Under the pieces are notes generated by a model. It was not told the origin of the DNA. It worked only from the letters and a program-made list of their open reading frames with translations, and did not search any database. A program made the position numbers and the translations under genes. Of a stretch of 64,000 nt of DNA, positions 34,374-43,907 are shown one piece after another. This DNA is from JACMRP01 sp047302465 (GTDB lineage: Bacteria; Bdellovibrionota; Bdellovibrionia; Bdellovibrionales; Bdellovibrionaceae), in the NCBI RefSeq assembly GCF_047302465.1, contig NZ_CP178621.1:3100001-3164000 (forward strand), in the 5' to 3' direction. Position 1 is the stretch's first letter. Every line of letters starts with the position of its first letter.

Positions 34374-34449
34374 TGGGGCGTCGACAAGTTGGTAAGTTAG
34401 CAGATTTTGATTCTGCCATTCGCTGGTTCGAGTCCAGCCGCCCCATCCA
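34374..34449 (+). tRNA. tRNA-Gln (anticodon TTG)
   Basis: Acceptor arms TGGGGCG and CGCCCCA pair over 7 bp, and CCA is encoded (34447-34449). The anticodon stem is GCAGA/TCTGC around the loop TTTTGAT, giving TTG (reads CAA). The T arm GCTGGTTCGAGTCCAGC is perfect. No other tRNA gene was seen in the window. An accessory island starts about 1.5 kb downstream, but I found no repeated copy of the tRNA 3' end at the island's far side. Confidence 0.96.
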
Positions 34450-34598
34450 ATTTTTCCACCACATTTAGTCGTTGATCACTTCCCGGTTTTTAATTGGCTG
34501 TTGCTGTTTTGTCGCGTTCCGCTCCTGGGGCGTCTGGCCCCGATCCAGCGAATTAGGTACTGGGTATTTCAATTTAGTAGTCAGAGGTTTTAGACATC

Positions 34599-35108
34599 AT
34601 GACCGATATCAAAATCCGCCAAGCCCAAGTCGAAGATGCAAAGACGTTAACTCAAGCAGAGCAATACTGGGCACAATTCCCCGGCCACCTTATTTCTAAA
34701 CCGCACGAGCTTAAGCAAGAAAAGTTCGAGCAAAGAATTGAAGCTCTTCGTTCAGGCGGAGGCCTTTACATCGTTGCTGAAAAAGATCAGCAACTTGTCG
34801 GTCACGCATTCTTGGAACAAATGGGGCTTGAAAACATCGCCCATACTTACCGCTTAACGATCGTTGTTCATCCCAATAGGACGTCCCAAGGCGTTGGAAA
34901 AGCGCTGATGAGTCGCTTGACTGCATGGGCGAAGAAAAACCCAACAGCTCTCAAAATTGAGCTTCTAGTACGCTCTTCCAATGAGCGGGCGATCTCCCTA
35001 TACAAAAAAATGGGATTTGAAGAAGAAGGCCGCTTCAAAAACAGAGTCCGTATTTCCGAAACTGAATTCATCGACGATGTGGCGATGGGATTATGGTTGG
35101 ATAAATAA
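34599..35108 (+). CDS. GNAT-family N-acetyltransferase (RimI-like)
   Basis: A 169-residue cytoplasmic acetyltransferase. The acetyl-CoA-binding motif A is VVHPNRTSQGVGKALMSRLTAWA (about 90-112) with the R/Q-x-x-G-x-G/A core QGVGKA; motif B is seen in SNERAISLYKKMGFEEEGRFKN (about 128-149), the usual ending. The substrate cannot be predicted. Stand-alone, 150 bp after the tRNA gene. Confidence 0.9.
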   Translation: MTDIKIRQAQVEDAKTLTQAEQYWAQFPGHLISKPHELKQEKFEQRIEALRSGGGLYIVAEKDQQLVGHAFLEQMGLENIAHTYRLTIVVHPNRTSQGVGKALMSRLTAWAKKNPTALKIELLVRSSNERAISLYKKMGFEEEGRFKNRVRISETEFIDDVAMGLWLDK

Positions 35109-35150
35109 AACAGCCCTTAAAATATTTTGTTAGGAATGTTACGTCGTCAG

Positions 35151-35696
35151 TCACTTGAAATTCCGATGCCCTGATGACTGTTCCAAAATCGGCTCGATTC
35201 TTCTTCGTATGCTGACCAAATCATTTTTCACACGAGAGTCAAGCTTCCGAACGTCAGCTCTATCAACGAATAATTGCAAGATCTCGATTAGGTCACGAGT
35301 CGTTGAATATAGATCCCATCGAGCCGCGATCTCAGCCGTTTCCGTTCGTGCATGGGTTAGATGTACGATCTCTTTACTTGCGCGCTTGTTAAACTCAACA
35401 AAATGTTCCGGTTTCTTCGGCCTCAATTGCTCCCATATTGAAGGGTCAGCGAAAAAATCCGCGGCTCGAACATCGTCTTTTCTTCTCGAAACTGCTGACT
35501 GCTCGAAGTAAAAAAACTCAATAAGGCATCGGGTGTGGAGGATGATCCCCTCTAAGAATAAGGTCTTCGCGCATAGATTGAGTGGATCTTTTAGATCTAT
35601 TCTATGTCTGACAAATAATTCGATTGCACCAAACAAGGCATAGATCTCTTTGCCCAAGTGAACGTTAGAAAACTCCCGCAGCTGCTTATCGTCCAT
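35151..35696 (-). CDS. Helical protein of unknown function, possible HEPN-like
   Basis: A 181-residue all-helical soluble protein at the island edge. It contains RASKEIVHLTHARTE (about 107-121), a run that recalls the R-x(4-6)-H motif of HEPN ribonucleases and the conserved core of AbiU2/AbiV-type proteins. The match is weak. ATG start, with GGGAG about 10 bases upstream. It reads in the same direction as the restriction-modification genes, from which it is separated by about 245 bp with no gene. If HEPN-like, it would add an RNase effector to that locus; this is inference. Confidence 0.5.
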   Translation of the reverse strand: MDDKQLREFSNVHLGKEIYALFGAIELFVRHRIDLKDPLNLCAKTLFLEGIILHTRCLIEFFYFEQSAVSRRKDDVRAADFFADPSIWEQLRPKKPEHFVEFNKRASKEIVHLTHARTETAEIAARWDLYSTTRDLIEILQLFVDRADVRKLDSRVKNDLVSIRRRIEPILEQSSGHRNFK

Positions 35697-35941
35697 TTGA
35701 ATCGGTCTCCCAAATTTTTAGAAAGCAGTGGCCAGGATCAGACATGATGTATCTCAGCAAGCAGCAATATTAGCTTTCGAAATTCGAAGTGAGTGATTTT
35801 CAACAGTTAGCTTACAAAATAGCACCTTATCCACTCCCCTTTACCTGCTCCTTAAGTAAATTAATTTCTCTGAGATCGTTCCTGGTTTTAGTTTGAGCAC
35901 TTCGCGCCTTTTAGGTCGTTTTGCCTCGGACCAGTGAATAT

Positions 35942-37336
35942 TTACTCGTCTTTCCTTGCACTCTTAGTTTTGTATTCCTGAAGGACTGAAGTAAAGGGCT
36001 TGCCCCATTCGCTACCATATACCTCTTCCACTGCCATTATGTGCTCCTTCGACGCATCACCCTCTATCGCTTGAAGATATTCGAAAAATTCGTTCTTATT
36101 GGACGAAGAAAATATTCTCGGCATTTTATCGATAACCTGATTTAAGGGACTCTCTCTGAGAAACCCCGCCATCTGCCGTTCCAGAAAAATCGCATCGCAA
36201 AATGGTAGTATTGAAGAAATCATTAGAATGTCGTTAAAAAAACTTGGCTCAATATTTTCTTTCTTCATTCCACCACTAGAAACTTTTACTGCAATCGTAG
36301 CCATTAAAGATGTGTATATCCGAATGAATGGTACTTTCTCCAAACAATCTATCGACATGAATTCGTTAAGCCGCTTCATCCTCTCTTCTATATTTTCAAT
36401 TTTTCTATCTAGGTATTCAGAAATGTCTTTAAACGTTGAAAAAAATGGAGTGGGACCAAGCACCAATTGCTCAATTGATCCACCCGACATGGCAGCTACC
36501 ATTTGTTGCAAATATTTTTTATAACCATCGGCTATACTGAACGGCCAATGGCTTATCTCCTGCTGGTACCAATAATTAAAATTTTTACCTGACTCTCTTT
36601 CCCATCTCTCGAAAACAGGTTTCATATCGGCAAAAATCGCATTCTTTGTATTTTCCAATGATGGCTTAGCCATCTCTACCCGCTTTGAGTTCACCGTAAT
36701 GAGTAGCCTTCCCTGCCACTCATTAACTTTTCCACGCATTACTCGCTCTATTGGAATATTTGTCTGTCCCATTTCCCGGGATTCAAACCACTTTTGAAGC
36801 TGCTCGTATACTTCATGTCGAAAGATAGTCCACATATCAACATAAGAAATACCATGACTTAAAAGCTCGAAAACTCTTTTATGCTCATTCGGAGTAGCTG
36901 AAAAAATCGATTCCTCTTCATGAAAATGTGAGTCAGGACAAACGATTAGCTGAAGTTTAGACAATCGATCTAACATTTCAAAAGCACTACTTGCAAACTG
37001 ATCTGCTTTGTTTAAATCAGGATGAAGGGTCTTAACCATACGACTTAGAATACATTGATCAAGATAAATAATCTTCTTGTTCAACTTTGGTAGTGAAATA
37101 AAATAAGATGGTTCTGGGGGCGTAGGATAACTACACTTCGCGCATCTTCTATTGTAACCAAATTCACCAAATCCGATCACGCCAAAAAAAATCTCTCTGC
37201 ATTTCGGACATTCTATGAAAGGCGGGCTGACAAAAGGATTTAGCATTTCAGATTGATCACTCACACAACCCCTTAAAACCAAATCGGCTTCAATATTTCG
37301 ATTTACATATAATATTAATTCGGAGAAATCAAACAA
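35942..37336 (-). CDS. PIN-like domain protein with zinc ribbon
   Basis: A 464-residue cytoplasmic protein. The N-terminus has a zinc ribbon, ECPKC (about 42-46) and RRCAKC (about 63-68). KKIIYLDQCILSRMVKT (about 86-102) looks like the first strand and Asp of a PIN nuclease, and IVCPDSHFHEEES (about 133-145) and PFCDAIFLERQMAG (about 391-404) could give the later acidic residues. The chain between is much longer than a PIN domain and is predicted helical. Nuclease activity is inferred. TTG start. It is the last gene of the island operon, 57 bp after the metallopeptidase gene, and a likely effector or accessory nuclease of the defence locus. Confidence 0.6.
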   Translation of the reverse strand: MFDFSELILYVNRNIEADLVLRGCVSDQSEMLNPFVSPPFIECPKCREIFFGVIGFGEFGYNRRCAKCSYPTPPEPSYFISLPKLNKKIIYLDQCILSRMVKTLHPDLNKADQFASSAFEMLDRLSKLQLIVCPDSHFHEEESIFSATPNEHKRVFELLSHGISYVDMWTIFRHEVYEQLQKWFESREMGQTNIPIERVMRGKVNEWQGRLLITVNSKRVEMAKPSLENTKNAIFADMKPVFERWERESGKNFNYWYQQEISHWPFSIADGYKKYLQQMVAAMSGGSIEQLVLGPTPFFSTFKDISEYLDRKIENIEERMKRLNEFMSIDCLEKVPFIRIYTSLMATIAVKVSSGGMKKENIEPSFFNDILMISSILPFCDAIFLERQMAGFLRESPLNQVIDKMPRIFSSSNKNEFFEYLQAIEGDASKEHIMAVEEVYGSEWGKPFTSVLQEYKTKSARKDE

Positions 37337-37393
37337 AGCGAAAAAGATCCTGGCTGAAACCCTATTGGCACAAGAACCTGAAGCTATGCAATA

Positions 37394-38110
37394 TTAGAAA
37401 AATGAATTAAATCCATTCGAGTGACGCTCTAATTCATTTTTTAGGTCATGCCATTGAGGGAGGCGACGAGTTAACAGGTCATAAAATTTCGCCCCGTGAC
37501 TCAATTCATCTACGTGACAAAACTCGTGAACTATTACATAGTCGATGCATTCAAGAGGAGCAGTGACCAATTCAGCATTCAGAGCCATTTGTTTTTTGAG
37601 AGGATGATACTCTCCCCAGTTCTTAGTTAGTTTTTTTACAACCAACTCGATCTCATTTTTATCGAATCGTTCGGCGTAGAATCTAAAGCGTTCACCCAAA
37701 ACGTCGTTAGCCTTTTTCATGTACCATTTGATCAATGTTGAGCGTTTTAGATCTATGTCCTCAGGAAATGTGCAATTCAAAATGATTCTATCGTTTAATA
37801 TGTCGACAGAATCATAGTTAGATTCAAAAATCTTGAGACGATAGTGACGTCCCAATAAATAAAAACTTTCACCTGAAACTAAAGATTTAGTCGGCTGAAG
37901 AATTGGATTATATTCGCTCAGGCGCTGTTGTTCCAAAATCCATGAGCCTCGCTTCAGAACGACCTCTCGGATTTTGTCCAAAGATGCTTCCTCTGGAGCC
38001 GATACTTCTATCGACCCACAGGGCAAGACAGAAATCCCTAGTGTCTTTCTACCCGATCTTTTAATTTTGAATTCGATCTTAGAATTTCCATATTCTATGA
38101 AGTCTAACAA
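37394..38110 (-). CDS. YgjP/SprT-like zinc metallopeptidase (DUF45)
   Basis: A 238-residue soluble protein. The signature of the family is intact: YVIVHEFCHVDELSHGAKFYDLL with the HExxH (195-199) and the downstream His (205). GRKTLGISVLPCGSIEVSAPE near the N-terminus and LTKNWGEYHPLKKQMALN further on are also typical of YgjP-like proteins. These proteins are regularly encoded next to hsdR in type I restriction loci, with an unknown role. It probably starts at a TTG one base after the hsdR stop, so it is translationally coupled. Confidence 0.88.
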   Translation of the reverse strand: MLDFIEYGNSKIEFKIKRSGRKTLGISVLPCGSIEVSAPEEASLDKIREVVLKRGSWILEQQRLSEYNPILQPTKSLVSGESFYLLGRHYRLKIFESNYDSVDILNDRIILNCTFPEDIDLKRSTLIKWYMKKANDVLGERFRFYAERFDKNEIELVVKKLTKNWGEYHPLKKQMALNAELVTAPLECIDYVIVHEFCHVDELSHGAKFYDLLTRRLPQWHDLKNELERHSNGFNSFF

Positions 38111-38111
38111 A

Positions 38112-41100
38112 CTAAGAGTTCCTTCTCTTTGCTACCATAATTAACGTGTTAATAATTACTTCCATTTTTTCAGAAGTCAAATCTAAGCCGTGTCGCCCTT
38201 TGAGAGCATACAGCAAATCTTCGAGATCGATTGCCATCTTATTCTGCACATCTCGATTGCTTGTCCAATCTCGAATCTTATGTTTTTCAATCGCATCATG
38301 AGACTTTAAGGAAGTATCTGCCAAAATATTTTCTGCATCAGCAATTTGCATACCTAGCTCTTGCTTCAATACGCCATAGTAGGCCTTGGCATCATCCAAA
38401 TTTCGGATAATATCTGGATAGTCGGACTTGTTTTTTCCGCGCATAGTCTCCATCGCGTCAGTGACCTTCTCAAGGTACTGAGCATCAGATAGTCTCTTTT
38501 CGCGATGAGCTTTGATTGCGTCCTCGATCACATCCGACAGTTTTTTATAAAGTGCTGGGTCTTCTTCGATCTTTTCTGAAATAACCCTTTTCATACGAGA
38601 AGCAATTGTATCTGCCTTTGCCGCATCACTTTCGATTCCGTTTAGTTCTCTCTGGAACTCAGCCTCGTCGAATACATTTGCCTGCTGAATAATAATTTTA
38701 ACTTTATCTGCTTCGATATACTTATTTACCATGTTACTAATTTGTTTTTCGTAAGACGAATAGTCTACCGTCTCACCAAATCTTTGTTTTACAGCAGCAC
38801 GAAGCTCAATAAACATTTTAAGATCCCGTTGATACATATTCTTCGTGTCAACAGAAGTCTCGTCTTGGAATTTAGCATGCCCGTTTGCGATTCTTAGAAG
38901 ATTGGAAAATGCGGTGAGCCTCTTGTAAAAATCTTGTCTGCGGTCAATTGGCTCAAGATGCCTTTGCAAACTTTCGGTGTCAGATTTGTTCTGAACCTCT
39001 TTAAAAATCTCCCAAACATTGGTGTGCTTTTCTGCCAGCATCCTAATCTCAAGCTCCGTGTTGACGATGGTACCTTCAATATCTTCTTTATCAAAACCTT
39101 CGTTTTCTAGCGCCGCATAGGTGTCGATAGCTTCGTTCAGCTCCCCAAAGATTCCACGATAATCAATCACAAGCCCGTGTGCCTTACCTTCAAAAACACG
39201 GTTAACACGGGCAATGGCTTGCAGAATATTGTGTTCTTTAAGTCTCTTATCCAAGTAAAGAACTGAGTTCTTTGGGGCATCAAAACCAGTTAAGAGCTTA
39301 TCCACCACGATCAGGATTTCTGGCTCGTCGGATCTTTTGAACGCCTTGATAATCTTCTCATTGTATTTTTCTTCTGATCCGTACTGAGCCATCATGTTTT
39401 TCCAAAAGGCTTGCACCTCTGGGATATTGGATTCATCTAAATCTTTATGATCTTCACGAGTATCAGGGCCTGAGATGATGACTTCGGTCTTAATTTCTCC
39501 AAAGCTATCAAAGCACTTTTTATAGCGGATCGCATTTTCTTTACTGGAACAAGCAAGCTGTCCTTTAAAACCCGTGTCTTTAAAGTTCACCATAAAGTGC
39601 TCTTGAATATCAAACGCAATCTCTTCCAACCGTGGATTGGTTTTTAGGATTTCCTCTTCACGGTGGAATTTCTTTTTCAGATCTGCTTTCTGCTCTTTAG
39701 TTAAACCCTTGGTGATTCGCTCAAACCATTTATCAATTTGTTCCTTATTCCCCCGAAGCTCGCTCATACGGCCTTCATATAACAGTGGAACTACAGCCCC
39801 GTCTTTCACCGCTTGGTTCATGGTGTATTTATGAATAAATCCACCGAACTTCTGAGCCGTTGTTTTTTCTTTTTTTAAAAGAGGCGTCCCTGTGAAACCG
39901 ATATAGCAAGCATTCGGGAGCATATTCACCATCTTGGCATGGCTAATCCCATACTGCGACCTATGACTTTCGTCTACTAATACAAAGACATTGTGACTGA
40001 AAACCTTTAGGGCTTTTTTTCTACTCGCCGATTCAAACTTATCGATGATGGTCGTTATGATGGATTTTTTTTCTTCTTCAATAAGCTCAATCAAGTTTTG
40101 ACCAGAGCTGGCCCTTGCAAGCTGTGCCTCTTTACCGCAAGCAAGAAAGGTCTTATAAATTTGATCGTCCAAATCCACCCGGTCAGTCACTAGTACAATT
40201 CGGGCGTTCGTGACACTCTCATCAAGGGCGAGGGCTTTCGCCATCATCACCATCGTGAGCGATTTACCAGAACCCGTGGTATGCCATATGACTCCGCCCT
40301 GTCGCTTCTGATCGCCACGTACCTTGGTGACTCGCTTTAAAGTTTGTTTGATCGCGAAATATTGTTGATAACGGCATACTTTCTTTTCTTTATTGTCAAA
40401 GACAATGAACTGATAAACCAGCTCTATCAATCGCTCTAACCGAAGCAGCGAGTGAATGGTCCGGTCTTGGGACGAAGGCAATCTATGCCCATCATTCCAA
40501 ATTTTTTCCATTTCGCTACGAACATGTGGTTGTCGCTCAGAAAAAATCTTAGCTTTACAATCAGAACTTAGTGGCCTATTAACTAAATTTGAAAGCTCAA
40601 ACTCTTGAGTCTCATTATCTTCTTCTTTCCAAACAGCCCAAAACTCTTCTGGCGTTCCCGTGGTTCCATATTTCGCTTTGTTCTGGGCAAGACTTAATAG
40701 CATTTGCGAGAAGGTGAACAGCTCTGGGATCTCGTCTGTCTTTTGATTTCGCAGGCACTGACTAATCCCTTCTTTAACCGCATCCTCGTTAAGACCCGGC
40801 TTTTTACATTCAATCACTACAAGAGGGATGCCGTTCACAAACAACACAATGTCAGGCCGTCTGGTCTGGTGCGAGTGTCTTTTCTCAACCTCATACTCAT
40901 CAGTAATATGAAAAACATTTTTTTGTGGTTCTTTCCAATTAATGAATTGTAGAGAATAACTACGATTCAAACCATCAATGTTCTGCTCTAGACTTTTCCC
41001 TAAAGTGAGCAAATCATAAATCCGTTCGTTATTAGAAAGAAGTGAGTCAAAGGGAATACTAGTAATTGCGGCAACTGCCTCTTTGATATTCTCCCGACTG

Positions 41101-41306
41101 AACGGTACCGTTCCGTTTTTGTATTTGATGTAGTTGTTCTTCGAAAGCCAATCCTCAAGCACGGATTCCAGCACGACCTTGGTTCGTTTGCCATCTCGGA
41201 GCTTGCTCGTCTCGCTCGGAGAAAGATATTGATAGCCAAGGTTCACTAGAAGATGAATAGCGGGGATGTGAGAAACCAAGTCCTCGGTGTGTTTTGCTAT
41301 GGCCAT
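38112..41306 (-). CDS. hsdR: Type I restriction enzyme R subunit
   Basis: A 1064-residue DNA translocase and nuclease of a type I restriction system; it cuts DNA lacking the correct methylation. The N-terminal nuclease domain has the PD-(D/E)xK residues D152, E166 and K168 (RRPDIVLF ... VVIECKK). Walker A is TTGSGKS (343-350) and motif II is VDESHRS (444-450); motif VI-like QAIARVNRVFEG lies near 693. A C-terminal helical domain for binding the M subunit follows. Length is normal (about 1000-1100). AGGAGG lies about 10 bases before the ATG. It is preceded by an inserted membrane-protein gene, with 10 bp overlap. Confidence 0.96.
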   Translation of the reverse strand: MAIAKHTEDLVSHIPAIHLLVNLGYQYLSPSETSKLRDGKRTKVVLESVLEDWLSKNNYIKYKNGTVPFSRENIKEAVAAITSIPFDSLLSNNERIYDLLTLGKSLEQNIDGLNRSYSLQFINWKEPQKNVFHITDEYEVEKRHSHQTRRPDIVLFVNGIPLVVIECKKPGLNEDAVKEGISQCLRNQKTDEIPELFTFSQMLLSLAQNKAKYGTTGTPEEFWAVWKEEDNETQEFELSNLVNRPLSSDCKAKIFSERQPHVRSEMEKIWNDGHRLPSSQDRTIHSLLRLERLIELVYQFIVFDNKEKKVCRYQQYFAIKQTLKRVTKVRGDQKRQGGVIWHTTGSGKSLTMVMMAKALALDESVTNARIVLVTDRVDLDDQIYKTFLACGKEAQLARASSGQNLIELIEEEKKSIITTIIDKFESASRKKALKVFSHNVFVLVDESHRSQYGISHAKMVNMLPNACYIGFTGTPLLKKEKTTAQKFGGFIHKYTMNQAVKDGAVVPLLYEGRMSELRGNKEQIDKWFERITKGLTKEQKADLKKKFHREEEILKTNPRLEEIAFDIQEHFMVNFKDTGFKGQLACSSKENAIRYKKCFDSFGEIKTEVIISGPDTREDHKDLDESNIPEVQAFWKNMMAQYGSEEKYNEKIIKAFKRSDEPEILIVVDKLLTGFDAPKNSVLYLDKRLKEHNILQAIARVNRVFEGKAHGLVIDYRGIFGELNEAIDTYAALENEGFDKEDIEGTIVNTELEIRMLAEKHTNVWEIFKEVQNKSDTESLQRHLEPIDRRQDFYKRLTAFSNLLRIANGHAKFQDETSVDTKNMYQRDLKMFIELRAAVKQRFGETVDYSSYEKQISNMVNKYIEADKVKIIIQQANVFDEAEFQRELNGIESDAAKADTIASRMKRVISEKIEEDPALYKKLSDVIEDAIKAHREKRLSDAQYLEKVTDAMETMRGKNKSDYPDIIRNLDDAKAYYGVLKQELGMQIADAENILADTSLKSHDAIEKHKIRDWTSNRDVQNKMAIDLEDLLYALKGRHGLDLTSEKMEVIINTLIMVAKRRNS

Positions 41307-41821
41307 ATCAATTTTCCTCCTCGGTCCATGAGGATGTATTTACCCCCAAGATTGGACGTATCGATCTCGATAAATTCAAAGCTATTGTCATAGTACATGA
41401 CCTCAAAGTGAAGTCGACCAGAGCTGCACTCGGCCTCAATAAAGCAGAGCTGTTTCGAAGTAATAATCAAGTCGGCAACTAGTTTTTTTTTCGACTGTCG
41501 CCCGATAAGTTTTTTTTCTTTTCCATCAACGGTGTATGCAGCAATATGAGTGGACCGACCTATTTTCTCAGAACCAAAAAGTATTCGCAAAGTTCGAATA
41601 GTCAATGCGGACATACCAATATTGCCCACAGTAAAATTTTGAATATGACCAAGATCAGACTGAGGAGTTCCGTTATACCAAATATTACAGAAGGGCTTTT
41701 TTGCTTTCTCTACAGATGACTGCAGTTTTAGGGTGTTTCTTGAAACTCTCCACATCGAATAAGCCGCCCATGCTAAAACTGCTGAGGCAAGTGCGGTGAC
41801 CCAAGTTGATAAGTCGTTCAT
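41297..41821 (-). CDS. Small membrane protein inserted between hsdS and hsdR (gene A)
   Basis: A 174-residue protein with one N-terminal TM helix (about 5-25, WVTALASAVLAWAAYSMW) and a mainly beta soluble part (LGHIQNFTVGNIGMSALTIRTLRILFG onward; LHFEVMYYDNSFEFIEID). No family was recognised. Type I loci seldom carry membrane proteins between S and R. Its start forms an ATGA with the preceding gene and its end overlaps hsdR by 10 bp, so it is expressed with the restriction enzyme. It could anchor or sense envelope damage; that is speculation. Confidence 0.7.
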   Translation of the reverse strand: MNDLSTWVTALASAVLAWAAYSMWRVSRNTLKLQSSVEKAKKPFCNIWYNGTPQSDLGHIQNFTVGNIGMSALTIRTLRILFGSEKIGRSTHIAAYTVDGKEKKLIGRQSKKKLVADLIITSKQLCFIEAECSSGRLHFEVMYYDNSFEFIEIDTSNLGGKYILMDRGGKLIWP

Positions 41822-42720
41822 TTTCCAGCCTCGGCGGACTTATTGGGTATCGATTTCTTCAAGTCTTCAACTTTAAGGTTCAAATTTTTAATTTGCTCTT
41901 CGAGCAATTGCCTTTGCTTTGAGTCTTCGGCTATTTGTCCTTTTAAAGCGTCGTTGTTTTTTTCTAGTTGATATTTTTCTAATGGCTCAGTCCCAAACAT
42001 GAAAGCCCATGAAATAGCGATAGCTGCAATAATTGCGAGAAGGTTATTTCTTTGAGCTATCCGCTCAGTGGTGACCTTTAGAAACTCCGTCTTCCATTCC
42101 ATCGCTTCTTTTTGCCACTGATGAAGAGTTCCAGATGTGGAGTTGGCCACACCGTAGATATTATCAATGGTGTTCTGAAACTGGTGCAGCATCAAATTTA
42201 ACTCATTAGGCTGAGTTAGAATCACTTCACCAGTCTGTGGGTTTTTTACAAACGCAATAGATCCAAATCGGTAGAGGAAGAGTTTTTCTTTGATTTGAAT
42301 AACGGACGAACACACCAGATTGACTTCATTTAAAATGAGTCCAAATTCCTTCATACCTACATTTGAATTAATTTTTTGAATTACATTCTCTAGAGGTTCA
42401 ATGAAGGTCTCTTTGTTCACCTTTTGGATCGCAGAAAAATATTTCTTAGCCAAGACCTTAGGCTCTGAAGGTCTTTGATCAGCTGGTATCAATGCTTCGA
42501 CATCTGCGGGCAACATTAGTTTTCTTAACATCACACCAAAATTGTGCTCGTCGGCTCTTTCTATGCAGAACAAGTCGATTTCTTTACAATATAAAAGAAG
42601 TGCCTCGCAGCGACCTTTGATTTCAGGAAGGAAGAAGTCTCGCTCATAATCCGACAGATCATCTCGCCACTTTAAGAAATCTCGCTGTCTCCATTTACGG
42701 TATTCTTTTAACCAGCTCAT
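41818..42720 (-). CDS. Membrane coiled-coil protein inserted between hsdS and hsdR (gene B)
   Basis: A 300-residue helical protein. The first 225 residues are soluble helices (WLKEYRKWRQRDFLKWRDDLS at the start), followed by one TM segment (about 228-244, NLLAIIAAIAISWAFMFG) and a coiled coil (about 250-290, LEKNNDALKGQIAEDSKQRQLLEEQ...) reaching the C-terminus. No family was recognised. ATGA overlaps join it to hsdS upstream and to gene A downstream. Together the two genes suggest a membrane-associated complex belonging to this type I system. Confidence 0.7.
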   Translation of the reverse strand: MSWLKEYRKWRQRDFLKWRDDLSDYERDFFLPEIKGRCEALLLYCKEIDLFCIERADEHNFGVMLRKLMLPADVEALIPADQRPSEPKVLAKKYFSAIQKVNKETFIEPLENVIQKINSNVGMKEFGLILNEVNLVCSSVIQIKEKLFLYRFGSIAFVKNPQTGEVILTQPNELNLMLHQFQNTIDNIYGVANSTSGTLHQWQKEAMEWKTEFLKVTTERIAQRNNLLAIIAAIAISWAFMFGTEPLEKYQLEKNNDALKGQIAEDSKQRQLLEEQIKNLNLKVEDLKKSIPNKSAEAGK

Positions 42721-43907
42721 ACTTTTACCCTCTTCTTTCCCATGAGGAGTTGCTGCATGAGTCCTTGTTTTTGGAGTTTGAGCTTGTCGATTCTTTTTTT
42801 GAGTAATTCGACTTCCGCCTTCATTTCCATCACATATTTGCCTGCTGCTTCTTGTGTTGCTTCATTTTTTGGAAGCCAAACAGGAATGTTTCCGATCTCA
42901 CTAAGATTGATTTTCTGTGGCGCCGCATTAAGTAGGGATCTTTTTAGTAGCTCTCTATTAAATTCTCGAGTTTGAAAATAGAAATACAGGTACGCGCTAT
43001 CAACCAGATCAAGATTTGGCTTCAGTAGTGCCAAGCTCACATAGATACTGGCTTCAATGTCCCAGTCTATTAATTTTGATACTCCAAGAGAGCCGATGCG
43101 AGTTAAAAGAAGGTCCCCCTTTTCGGGACGACATCTCTTGATATTTATCTCGTGATCTTTTCTTGAAATGTATTTTGTCTTATTGAAATCATTGGAAACG
43201 AGAGTTTCCACGCTGTAGAATGGTATACCCTCTTTGGTATAGTTTGGGGTTGAATGAGTTCCATCTTGAATATAAGAACACACACCTTTTAGATCCGCCT
43301 CTTTGCCATCTTTTTTTATTTGTGAATAGATCACTTCGACTTGATGGGCAAGTAGCTGTCTTCGCTTGATGAAGTAAGCCTCCAACTTCTCGATCGCCTC
43401 ATCCCAAGTGGAAAGGATCTTAGCGATTTTCTCTTGCTCTGCTTTGGGAGGTAAAAGAATTAGTAGATCTCTTATCTGACCAACTTTGGCATGCCCAACC
43501 GTTGAGCCATCGGACCCCCTCTTTAATCGTTTTTGGACATCTTCTGACATCAAGGCCTGAAGTAAATACTCACTCTTTATTTTTTTTTGATCGGGGCGAT
43601 ACAGCATCATTCGCTGCCCCAAGCATACCTTCATCTGTGGCGGAACTAAGCAAACCTCTCCGAGTGGAGCTTCTCTTGTAATTAAAACATCTCCAGCAGT
43701 TGGGACTCCTCGCTGGGTCCAAATTTTAAATGAATCTTCATCTGTATATTTCAACTCATTACAAACAAATCTGCCGTTACGAACATTTGGAGTCCGAACC
43801 ACAGCAAACTCAGATTTTTCGACAAACGGAGGAGTTCTATTCTTACAGTCTATGACGGCTTCGCAAACTGTTGATGCTGGAACCAGCTCCCAGCCACTAG
43901 GCATCAT
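42717..43907 (-). CDS. hsdS: Type I restriction-modification specificity subunit
   Basis: A 396-residue DNA-recognition subunit with two target-recognition domains, each followed by a helical spacer. TRD1 begins near GWELVPASTVCEAVIDC and is followed by the conserved spacer LPPKAEQEKIAKILSTWDEAIEKLEAY (about 155-180). TRD2 spans roughly 195-350 and ends with a second spacer ANEATQEAAGKYVMEMKAEVE (about 345-375) carrying the LKLQKQGLMQQLLMGKKRV ending typical of HsdS. The frame opens at 43913 but AAGGAG lies 7 bases before the ATG at 43907. It overlaps hsdM. Confidence 0.93.
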   Translation of the reverse strand: MMPSGWELVPASTVCEAVIDCKNRTPPFVEKSEFAVVRTPNVRNGRFVCNELKYTDEDSFKIWTQRGVPTAGDVLITREAPLGEVCLVPPQMKVCLGQRMMLYRPDQKKIKSEYLLQALMSEDVQKRLKRGSDGSTVGHAKVGQIRDLLILLPPKAEQEKIAKILSTWDEAIEKLEAYFIKRRQLLAHQVEVIYSQIKKDGKEADLKGVCSYIQDGTHSTPNYTKEGIPFYSVETLVSNDFNKTKYISRKDHEINIKRCRPEKGDLLLTRIGSLGVSKLIDWDIEASIYVSLALLKPNLDLVDSAYLYFYFQTREFNRELLKRSLLNAAPQKINLSEIGNIPVWLPKNEATQEAAGKYVMEMKAEVELLKKRIDKLKLQKQGLMQQLLMGKKRVKV

